A stretch of DNA of 64,000 nucleotides, from the NCBI GenBank assembly GCA_963817885.1, contig CAWFQE010000002.1, forward strand, positions 744,001 through 808,000. Reading direction: 5' to 3'. A model generated the notes under the pieces. That model was not told the DNA's origin, ran no database searches, and saw only the letters and a list, made by a program, of their open reading frames with translations. Shown in pieces: positions 54,070 through 62,002 of the stretch (the first letter of the stretch is position 1; each line of letters begins with the position of its first letter). The DNA comes from CAVOHU01 sp963817885. GTDB taxonomy: Bacteria; Acidobacteriota; Vicinamibacteria; Vicinamibacterales; JAKQTR01. The translations under genes were made by a program, and so were the position numbers.

Positions 54070-56403
54070 ATGCCGTTCTCTACCTTCGGATCCTCGGCAC
54101 GGACTTGCGCAGTCATCGCCCTCGTTGTCGCGTTCGCGCTGACTCCGGCGCCAGCCGCCGCGCAGACGAGCACGTCTGCGGCGCGGCCACCGTGGGTCGG
54201 CACGGTAACGAGCGAAATCGACGACCCGAACTATGGCGCGACGAATGGCCCGGCCTCCAACCTGCGGGTCAGGATCGTCGCCAACGCTGTCTTCAAATGG
54301 AACGACGCCCTCAGGATCTACGAGCCGACCGGCACCTGGACCTTCGACTACCGCTTGAGCGGGAGGGACATGACGATCACCGGGTCGGCCTCGGGCGCTA
54401 TCGCTCCCAAAGATGGTGCGATCACCGTCCATCCTTCGAGCGGGTCCCTGTGGCGCTACGACGGCGCCGGGCGGAGTTATGCGGACGTCCCGGCGATTTG
54501 GACGACGAAAGGCAAACGCCTCCCCTACCCCGGCCCCATCACCCGTGAGATCCCGTGGTGGGGCGAAGGCACCGAAGGGGGCTCGGGCATCATCCAGCCG
54601 GACGGCAGCATCGAAGGGACAAAGACGATCCTTTCTCATTGGGGAATGATGCAGGTCCACTGGCATTTCGCAGGCGAGCTGCCGGGTCTCGATCTTCTCG
54701 TGGTCAACCCGCAGGCCTACGACTCCTGGCGGCCGGAAGCAGGGCCGAACGAGGCCACGATCGGCAACGAGATCACGATCGATGCGAAGCTGCAGGGTCC
54801 CGATGGCGGCGCGGCGAAGGTCAAGGCGCGGAAGATCATCTTCGAGCTGACCGGCACGTCGCGCGAACCCGGTGTCGCGCTCAACTTCCCGCTGGCGGCC
54901 GTGACCCCCGGCGACTTCGATCTGCAGTTCTCTCCAAAAAGCAATCCGCCCGCGCGGTACATCATCAGCGGGCCCGGCAATCAGCGGGCCGAAACCGTGC
55001 CGGGGCAGTACACCTCGGCGTCGGTCATGGTGTCCTCCTTCGACTGGGGCGCCTGGAGCACGCTCAAGGTGACGGCGGAGCTGGAAGATGGCCGGCGCGT
55101 CATTGGACATCTCAAGAGCAAGAGCGGGCCGACGGACATCCTGCTGCCCAAGCGCGCCAAGGATTCGAAGATCGCCGACATCTGGAAAGAGAAGGCGGGC
55201 GTTTCGCTGCCCGACGATGACGACTCCGAGACAGGTCCGGCGGGCGATATCAGTCCGGGCGATGGGTTCAGTCTCTACGAGGAGTACCGGGGCTTCTACG
55301 TTCACGGCGAGCACGTCGCCGGCGACCCGAAGAAGATGGATTTCTTTGTGCGCAACTACATCGGCGGCGACGCCGAGCCCGGCATCTTTCTCTTCACGGA
55401 CCTCACCGGGGCCGAGGTGCACTCGAAGCTCCTCGACACCGAGTTCGACCGGCAGAAGCGCGTGATGAACGCGAATCACGGACAGGGGCCGCACCTTGTC
55501 GACCAGCACGGCGTATTTCTCGAGACAAAGGCCGGGCTCGATGGGGGCCTGACGGACATTTCGAAGAAGGGCGTGCGCGGACGGCCTGTCGTCGTCCTGA
55601 GCGTCAACCTGCAGCCGCGAGACTCGCTGACCTCGATGGTCACGAGCGAGAACGTGCCGGCGTCGGATTTGGCCTTTGCCTACGACCGGGCCGTCGCCCA
55701 CGAGTTGATGCATAGCGTCGGCGCCGACCATCACGGCGAGGGCGACGGTCAGCAGACGTTCTTCTTCGTCTTCGGCGATGACCCTGAGAACAAGACAGGG
55801 ACGAGCCACTTCCGCTACTCGTTCGCGGAAGGTCACGGCCGAGGGCTGGAGCACCTAGGCGAAGAGGAACCGGTGACGATTACCGACGAAGCGACGAGAC
55901 GCGACTATGCGAGCATCATCGAAGGCGACATGATGCTGCAGCGGGAGAGACTGCGGCCCAGCTTCTATCCAAAGTTCCTGCAGGACGCGGTGCCGTATGT
56001 GGCCGGGAGACAAGGAATGAACACGCCCTACCCGTGGACAGCCGAGCAGACGGCCGAACATTGGCTCAACGGTATGGTTAACGCCAAGTCCTTCTATATC
56101 GGCGCCGAGCACGGCCAGAGTTCCGGCGACGAGCTCTGCATCATGCGTTACTACTTTGCCAAGCTGTACCAGAAGAAGGGCCAGGACAGCGCTTTCTACT
56201 TCATCAGCGACAGCCGCAGCGAGCGCGCGGGGCTCGAGCTCTGTCGCCTGCCGGTGGGAACCGGCATCAACGACAAGGGCCGCAATCCGCAGCCGCGCTA
56301 CGGCGACGCCGCCGCCACGCGCGGCGCCTGCGCCGCGTCGATCATCTTCAACGACGCGCTCCCCCTGATAGCTGACGCCATCCCGAAGGAGCCGACGCCA
56401 TGA
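54070..56403 (+). CDS. Secreted metzincin-like zinc metalloprotease
   Basis: This 777-residue exported protein starts at 54070, chosen because it opens a clear signal peptide (TCAVIALVVAFALTPAPAAAQ); a longer in-frame extension lacks one. The N-terminal half is beta-rich (PPWVGTVTSEIDDPNYGATNGPASNLRVRI, TFDYRLSGRDMTITGSASG). At about residues 370-405, IADIWKEKAGVSLPDDDDSETGPAGDISPGDGFSLYEEYRGF resembles a calcium-binding, EF-hand-like linker. The catalytic motif is HELMHSVGADH (His544, Glu545, His548, Gly551, His554), the HExxHxxGxxH zinc signature of metzincins. I do not recognise the exact peptidase family. It forms a pair with the next gene (ATGA overlap) between repeats B and C, and no frame break occurs. 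Confidence 0.75.
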   Translation: MPFSTFGSSARTCAVIALVVAFALTPAPAAAQTSTSAARPPWVGTVTSEIDDPNYGATNGPASNLRVRIVANAVFKWNDALRIYEPTGTWTFDYRLSGRDMTITGSASGAIAPKDGAITVHPSSGSLWRYDGAGRSYADVPAIWTTKGKRLPYPGPITREIPWWGEGTEGGSGIIQPDGSIEGTKTILSHWGMMQVHWHFAGELPGLDLLVVNPQAYDSWRPEAGPNEATIGNEITIDAKLQGPDGGAAKVKARKIIFELTGTSREPGVALNFPLAAVTPGDFDLQFSPKSNPPARYIISGPGNQRAETVPGQYTSASVMVSSFDWGAWSTLKVTAELEDGRRVIGHLKSKSGPTDILLPKRAKDSKIADIWKEKAGVSLPDDDDSETGPAGDISPGDGFSLYEEYRGFYVHGEHVAGDPKKMDFFVRNYIGGDAEPGIFLFTDLTGAEVHSKLLDTEFDRQKRVMNANHGQGPHLVDQHGVFLETKAGLDGGLTDISKKGVRGRPVVVLSVNLQPRDSLTSMVTSENVPASDLAFAYDRAVAHELMHSVGADHHGEGDGQQTFFFVFGDDPENKTGTSHFRYSFAEGHGRGLEHLGEEEPVTITDEATRRDYASIIEGDMMLQRERLRPSFYPKFLQDAVPYVAGRQGMNTPYPWTAEQTAEHWLNGMVNAKSFYIGAEHGQSSGDELCIMRYYFAKLYQKKGQDSAFYFISDSRSERAGLELCRLPVGTGINDKGRNPQPRYGDAAATRGACAASIIFNDALPLIADAIPKEPTP

Positions 56404-57362
56404 AGCGACTCTTCGTCGCACTTGCCCTCGTCGTCGTGTTGGCTGCCGCGGCCGTTGCGGTGTTGAAGATCCGTGCTGGGGCGTCGCCAGGGGGTCCGGG
56501 CGACACCGCCGTGGGGGTTCGTCAACAGGGATCGGGCGGAGCCGCCCCACAAGCCGGCGCACCGTTAATCGCCCTGCGGCTCAACGGCCTGGCGCCAGGC
56601 CCCGAGCCGTTCATGCTGACGCCGGGTGAGCCGGTGCTCGTCGAGGTCCAATTGCGGCATCCCGATCGGCGCGCGAAGGACCCGATCCGTTTGGAGCCGC
56701 CGACCGGCAGTTGGGCCGAACGTGCAGAGGTCATCGTCACCGATGGGCGTGGCGCAGTGAGCGCTTGGCATTTCGTCGTCACCGGCAAACCGTCGGCGGG
56801 CGGCCTCGCGCTGCAACCGGCGGCTGTGACCACGCTGGTGCTGCGCATGGACCAGGACGCGCGGGCGGCCGTCGTGCCGGGCTCGTACAAGATGCTCGCG
56901 CGACTCGACCTCAGCGACGGCCGCGGTTTCCGTGGGACGGTCGACTCTGAAGCCGCCAACATCAGCGTCGTTGCTGCGTCGACGACGCCGGTGGGCAGGG
57001 CGCTGGGCCGTCGACAGCTGATCCGCGTCCGCGACGCGCTTCTCCGTGGTGACGTGCCCGCGGCCGACATCGCGGCGACAGAAATGCAACGTGCGGAGCC
57101 GCGCCGCCCCGAGGGCTTCATCGCGATGGCGCTCGTGCACGAGGCCAAGGGGGAGCGGAGCCGGGCCATTCTGTCGGTGGACATGGCCATCTCACGAGCG
57201 ATGGGCGGCGACGTCGATGAACCCGCGCGAGAGGGCGGCAAGACGACGCCACAACCGCAGGCCCAACCGAAACAGCCGCCAAAACAGATCCCTGTCGAAT
57301 ACTACGACCTGCTCCGGCGACTCGAGAACCTGCCTCCCGAACCGGGCGGGACTGTCAGATAG
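56400..57362 (+). CDS. Membrane-anchored partner of the metalloprotease, unknown function
   Basis: The 320-residue protein starts in the ATGA overlap with the protease gene. An N-terminal helix (MKRLFVALALVVVLAAAAVAVLKI) is a membrane anchor or uncleaved signal. After a Gly/Pro linker, an Ig-like or beta-sandwich region follows (APLIALRLNGLAPGPEPFMLTPGEPVLVEVQLRHPDRRAKDPIRLEPPTGSW... to VPGSYKMLARLDLSDGRGFRGTVDSEAANISVV). A short helical, TPR-like part comes next (RVRDALLRGDVPAADIAATEMQRAEPRRPEGFIAMALVHEAKGERSRAILSVDMAI), then a Gln/Pro-rich tail. Coupled translation suggests the two proteins act together, perhaps as protease and inhibitor or docking factor; nothing proves which. Confidence 0.62.
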   Translation: MKRLFVALALVVVLAAAAVAVLKIRAGASPGGPGDTAVGVRQQGSGGAAPQAGAPLIALRLNGLAPGPEPFMLTPGEPVLVEVQLRHPDRRAKDPIRLEPPTGSWAERAEVIVTDGRGAVSAWHFVVTGKPSAGGLALQPAAVTTLVLRMDQDARAAVVPGSYKMLARLDLSDGRGFRGTVDSEAANISVVAASTTPVGRALGRRQLIRVRDALLRGDVPAADIAATEMQRAEPRRPEGFIAMALVHEAKGERSRAILSVDMAISRAMGGDVDEPAREGGKTTPQPQAQPKQPPKQIPVEYYDLLRRLENLPPEPGGTVR

Positions 57363-57423
57363 CCTGCCGCGTGGCCACCCTGGACCACCGTGGACTGGAC
57401 CGCCGTTGGACCACCGTGGACCT

Positions 57424-57540
57424 GACGATAGGACGCATTAACTGGGGCGTCGCGGGCTGTTGTTGACGCAACGTCCCTTATGCGACACGGGTCCGGGGTC
57501 GGGAACCGCTCCCGGACGGCCCCGGATGCCCAGACACAGC
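57424..57540 (+). repeat. Structured repeat, copy C
   Basis: The 117-bp unit matches copy A with a handful of changes (GCGGGCTGTTGTTGACGC in the first hairpin). It ends in CCCAGACACAGC. On its left are CCACCGTGGA-type short repeats (57380-57422); on its right a P-type ATPase reading frame is cut. Confidence 0.92.
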
Positions 57541-57870
57541 GATGCGACGCTTCTGGCCGGAGCGGATCACCAGCGCGCGCGGACTGGCGAGGTCACGCAG
57601 CGCGTCAAGCGCCCGTTCCGTCTTGCGCTCCTGGAAGAAGGCAATACCGGCGACGACGAAGACGAACGCCAACAGCAGCATCGCTTCGTGGACGTCGCCC
57701 AGCACCAGATAGAGCGTGCCGCAGGCCACCAGCAGCGCAATCATCGGCTCGCGGACGACCTCGAAGGCGATGTGCCAGACGTGCCGCCGTCTTGCCGAGG
57801 GCAGCTCGTTGGGGCCGTCCGCGAGCAGGCGTCGGGACGCTTCGTCATCGGTGAGGCCAGCGAGCATCAT
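57541..57870 (-). pseudogene. N-terminal fragment of a P-type cation ATPase, cut by repeat C
   Basis: The minus strand encodes LAGLTDDEASRRLLADGPNELPSARRRHVWHIAFEVVREPMIALLVACGTLYLVLGDVHEAMLLLAFVFVVAGIAFFQERKTERALDALRDLASPRALVIRSGQKRRIA, then enters repeat C. This is the Cation_ATPase_N domain, the first two membrane helices and the beginning of the actuator domain of a calcium/cation-transporting P-type ATPase. Only about 110 of some 850 residues remain, with no phosphorylation motif. The gene start (57870) is intact, so the break is at its 3' side, exactly at the repeat boundary. Confidence 0.85.
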
Positions 57871-58559
57871 GTCCTCTCAGAAAAGCACTCGCACGTCGAA
57901 GAACGACACGCTCTGTGGTCCCGACGGCTCAATCTACGGTGGTGGCGGGAAAGGTTCATTCACAAGGCCTGCTCGACACTGGCACAGGCGCATTGACAGT
58001 GTATTCGAGATGGCCTGACTCACAGAGCCTGCCGGGGGCCGGTGGCGTCGGTGCCCCGGCGTGGTGGGCCGGCCCGCCCTCCAAAGCAGGCGAGCGGGAA
58101 TCAGGATCGACGTCAACTATCGCGGAAGACGCGGTATCCAGCAACCCGGGTCCCGATGCCCAGGGTGGGACAGACGCCACGTGCTCGTCCCAACGGGTCA
58201 AGAGGTGCGACGCACGCGAGTCAACTCTTGGGGCCACGATTCAGCCCGCGCGCGCCCGAGTCGAATCGTTGTGGCCACGGCGTGACCCCGGACGAGGTCG
58301 ATGTGGCTGGGATTGGCTCAGGAGACAGGGATTCGAACGCCGAAACGCTGGTCCAGAGAACGGTGAATGTGTTCCGGTATGCTCTGGTCCGCTCCGTCTT
58401 GATCCGGTCTTCACCGGCCGCGCTTCGGATTGCCCTCGTCCGCTCCGGTCTGTTCTTGTGCGAAAAGTCTCATTGTGTCTCAGGGCGACCACGGTGAAGG
58501 ACTGCAGAGACTCTTCTGCCGGGTTGCGGGAGGCGGTCTGATCATGCGAGGCGCCGGAG
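57871..58559. other. Accessory stretch with no recognisable gene
   Basis: About 690 bp were examined on both strands. Reading frames are short and compositionally random. A segment near 58,330 (GGGATTCGAACGCC) resembles the T-arm of a reverse-strand tRNA, but the stem does not pair properly and no acceptor partner was found. Confidence 0.4.
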
Positions 58560-58935
58560 TCATCGCGGTGGCTCCTTGACGCGCGGCATCTCGTAGTCTC
58601 GCCCGCGGTAGCGGAAGATCGCGATGTTCAGCTTTCCCGTGGCGTCCTTCACGAACACCCATCGCCACGAATGCCCCTGGTCGAAGAACACCGTTTCGCT
58701 CTCGGCGTAAAACCGCGCCGGCTCGTCGTCGGTGGTGGCCTTTCCCAGCATGCCCATCGGGGTTCCCGATAAACCGCGATCGGGCTCGACCTGACCGTCC
58801 GGTCTTCTGCTCTCGCGGGACACGTGGCGCCAGCTGCCGATCAACTGCGTGCGCGCCGAGGACGTAGAAGGTGCGTGCCGGGTTGGAGACGGTGTCTGTG
58901 CCGTGGCGAGATTGAAGCAGGGCAGCAGAGTGCCC
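58560..58935 (-). pseudogene. Degraded exported-protein fragment
   Basis: The minus strand gives TQLIGSWRHVSRESRRPDGQVEPDRG, which resembles the opening of lipocalin-like domains. It continues through GMLGKATTDDEPARFYAESETVFFDQGHSWRWVFVKDATGKLNIAIFRYRGRDYEMPRVKEPPR to a stop. The C-terminal block looks like the small beta domain that ends many exported Acidobacteriota enzymes. No clean start or signal peptide is in frame, so this may be a chimera of gene ends. Confidence 0.35.
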
Positions 58936-59363
58936 CCGACAAGATGAACACGAGCTGCCGAGTACGGGCGGGCTGTCCGGACGGTGGCTCGGAGGCAAGC
59001 GGACACCGCCGTCATCGAGTCGAGCCGCCCGTCTACGTGGGTGATTGGTGTGAGCAAGGGAGACGAAGCCGTTCCGATCTGCTTCGGGATCGTCGCTGGA
59101 ACAAGGACCTTCACACTGCGGATTGCGCCTGGCCCATCGCAGGAGTCTGCAGGACTTTCCGGAACACGGGGATCCCGCAAGCTTCGCGCGGCCCTTCACC
59201 ATGACAGCTGACGCCATTTTCCAGGGGTCGGCTTCCTGGCGTCGTCTACGAGTCTCGTCGGGAGCGGCACGTCAATTCCCTGAACGAACTTGACCCAGGG
59301 GCCGGCCTGTCGTTGGAGCGACGTGCGCCGACTGCCATCAGCAGCACGCGAGCGGTGGCGGGC
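58936..59363. other. No gene recognised
   Basis: This stretch separates the degraded fragment from the NHL-repeat gene stop. Frames on both strands lack recognisable protein sequence and no strong hairpin was noticed. Confidence 0.35.
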
Positions 59364-60955
59364 TCAATACACCCATGTGCTGACCGTCCGGGTCTGGGCG
59401 TCGATCCTGCGAAGAGGCCGGCCGCCTTTGTCTGGCTGCACGAAGACCGTTCCATCCGGGGAGGCGCAGAGCCCGCCGGGCCTCGAGAACCGGGCCTGGG
59501 CGGCCGGGCCGTCCACGTCGACGTTCTGCCCTCCCAGTCCCGCAATGGTCAGCAGGCGGCCTTCCCGAACCTCGTACACGCGGGCGACGTCGAGGTTGCT
59601 GTCGGTAATGAAGAGGGCGCCACTCGGCAACACCGCCAGACCGCCCAGGTAACCCAGTTCCTGCTGCCTGGTCTGGGGACGGAACCGCCGGCCGGCCAAG
59701 AGCCGTTCGGCCCGGCCATCAGCGAGGATGCGGTAGATATCTCCGGTACTGTTCCATCTTCGAGAAACGGGCACCGCCGACCACCACAAGACCATCTCGA
59801 TTCGTCGCGACCATCTCGTAGTAGATCGTCGCATTCGGATCGCCCGGCGTGCGCTCGTCGGGCTCGCACCCCTTCCTGATTGTGGTGACCTCGCCGCGCG
59901 GGTCGATGCGTCGAAGGGCACAGTTGTCCCGGTCGGCCACCAGGAGGTTCCCGGCGCGATCGAACGCCAGCCCGGCCGGGTGGCTGAACAGCGCCTGCGC
60001 ACCAGTCCCATCGAGATAGCCGCCTTTCTGCGGCGTCTTCCAGCGATCGTAGGCACACGCCTGCGGGCCGCCGCCCGCCACGTGTTCCACCCTGCCGTCC
60101 TGCGTGAACTTGAGAACCAGGTTGAGTTCGGCGTCGCTGACGAACACGTTCCCGGCGCTGTCGACCGCCATGCCGCCCCAGTTGTCTGGGTTGATGGCGG
60201 CGTCCGCCACGCTCACGTTGCACCGGGCGGTGGCGCGATCGGAACCCGGCTGGTTGACGCTGGGATGAACGGCAAGAGCCGTGATCGCGCCAGTGGGAGC
60301 AACCCGCCAGATGCCGGTTCCGTTGGCGGCATAGAAGCTCTTGTTGGCGATCGGCGTCCGACGCGCGTCGGTGGCACCCACCAGGCTCCCGCCGGCAAGG
60401 TAGAGGCTGCCGTCCGGCGCGCACGCCATCTGGTTGATGCTCTCGAAGAACTTCCGGTCCGCCGGCAGGTACGGGTTCGTCACGACCCACCGCGAGAGCT
60501 CGTCGGACGGCCCGAACGTGCCGCCGGGCGGGACGGTCTTGCTGGTGACGACCCTCGCGCCCGCAGCCAGCGGCGTCGTCAGTTCGACGAAAGCGGCGCC
60601 GGCCGGTCGCCGGGCGGCATCGCCCGCACCCGGATCCGCCGGCGTGCGTGCCGGAGCGTTTTTCCCGGTATCGCGCAGTTGACGGGCCGCCGCCAGCTTG
60701 GCGTCCAGGCCGGCTTTGTCGATCGTGAGCTTGTTGTTGTACGCCACGCGTCCGGCTCGTTCGTACTCCAGCACCGCCTCGAAGTAGTTTCCGGCGGCGA
60801 CCAGCGCGTCGCCGCGGCTGACCGTACCTGTCGTAGTCCTTCCGGGCGGCCGCGTGCGCCTCCGGAGTGCCTTGCGGAGATCCGACCGCGAGGATGCTGG
60901 CAGCCGAAACGATGAGCACCACGACCAGACCACGTTCGGTCCATCTTCTGCGCAT
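59364..60955 (-). CDS. Exported NHL-repeat beta-propeller protein
   Basis: This protein of about 530 residues starts at MRRRWTERGLVVVLIVSAASILAVG (signal peptide). A short helical region resembling a TPR follows (GDALVAAGNYFEAVLEYERAGRVAYNN). NHL-type blades then repeat: NQMACAPDGSLYLAGGS, GGMAVDSAGNVFVSDAELNLVLKF, HPAGLAFDRAGNLLVADRDNCALRRIDPRGEVTTI, GGLAVLPSGALFITDSNLDVARVYEV and RPGGLCASPDGTVFVQPDKGG. Such propellers usually bind proteins or sugars. Two +1 breaks divide the reading, at GTACC/GGTAC (60824-60828 and 59745-59749); repair restores a continuous chain. No partner gene is adjacent. Confidence 0.78.
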
Positions 60956-61649
60956 GGGACGTTGCCCTCCATCGATCCGGCCGACCAACCCGGCGCGACC
61001 AGGGAGAAATACGCGGAGCCACATCGGCTGTCACTCCCGCCGGGTCACCTGCACTCGTTGGTTAGCGTGAGGATGTACGTGTCGATGCCGCTCGCGGTCA
61101 TCGTGCCCAGCTGAGCGTGGCTCTCACGGTGCCTCCCAACAGGCCACCCGTCGATCTGGAGCACGCACCGGCACCGACCGCGGCCCATTGACGATTCCGG
61201 CCTCCATCGCCTGCACGTATCAATCTTCGCCCGTTGGATGCCGACACGATGGCGCGGTCCAGAAACCCGGTCAGCATTGCTCGCCTCCGCTGCTCACGCC
61301 GATTGCAGGATCCGCGCCCTTGCCCCAAAAGGCCGAGGGGGGGAGATGGTGTGGTCCCACCGAGAACATCTGTCGGAATGACCCAAGTATGCCCGAAAGC
61401 GGAGATGCCGACCATCCCGTTGTGGGTCGCGATCGCCAGCGGCTCGCGGTGCCGGGGCTGGGCGACGCAGCTCGACTGGCTCGCGACGCGGGGCGACGGG
61501 CTTCGGCCCCAACCATCTACGGCACCAGGGACTTCAAGAAGGGTCGCGCCGACCGCAATCCGTTTCTGATGAAGGCCCTTGGCCCTCCAGAACTCCGGGG
61601 TCAAAGGGACAGAAAGAGGCACTACCGCCGCTGTGACGCTCTCCCGCCG
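60956..61649. other. Accessory stretch with no recognisable gene
   Basis: Both strands were read. A 174-codon minus-strand frame (61098-61622) shows no family-like pattern. A run of seven G residues lies near 61,335. This may be the degraded body of the TPR gene whose end survives at 61,650-61,853. Confidence 0.3.
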
Positions 61650-61853
61650 GCCGTCTTGTCGACTTTATCCTGGAGTTTCGCGGTCATTTTTCAGCGTCTC
61701 GGAGAAATGGACAACGCCTTCGACTGGTTCGAGCAGGCGATCGACGAGCACGAGTCTCTGATGATCCACCTGCACGCTCATCCCAATGACGATCCGCTGC
61801 GCACCCACCCGCGCTACCGTGCCCTGCTGCGAAAGATGAACCTGGAACCCTGA
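61650..61853 (+). pseudogene. C-terminal fragment of a TPR regulator
   Basis: The plus strand ends with QRLGEMDNAFDWFEQAIDEHESLMIHLHAHPNDDPLRTHPRYRALLRKMNLEP and a stop. This is the characteristic end of CadC-like/TPR proteins (AGLGe-d-AfeWLerAy-e-----l-l-vdP-fD-LR-dPRFq-LLrrmgL). The complete minus-strand regulator nearby ends in the same way (LAWLEKAYSQHS...DCLRGDRRFEDLLRRVGL). No start or DNA-binding domain belongs to this copy. The two tails face each other 150 bp apart. Confidence 0.65.
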
Positions 61854-62002
61854 CGGGACAACGGTCCCATGCGGGCGTTCGCGGCGACTCGGATTTCGAG
61901 GCGCCGATGCAGCGCGTCCGCGGCAGGCGGGCCGCGACGCGCTGGCGGTCTCGCGAGCGCCTGGCCGCGGAGCTGCTGCGAGCGCGCATGTTCGCAATCG
62001 CC

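Noticed and set aside
35823..57540. Repeats A-C as integron attC sites
   Set aside because: They have AAC and GTT boxes, hairpins and gene-repeat orientation as in cassettes. However, the boxes do not fit RYYYAAC/GTTRRRY, the space between them (about 19 bp) is too short for L boxes, a 17-kb multi-gene block is not cassette-like, and no integrase is present.
58325..58345. Possible tRNA T-arm on the minus strand (GGGATTCGAACGCC region)
   Set aside because: The T-stem has a mismatch and no acceptor, D or anticodon arms could be found around it.
61098..61622. 174-codon minus-strand frame
   Set aside because: No signal peptide, domain pattern or ribosome site; composition fits a chance frame in accessory DNA.
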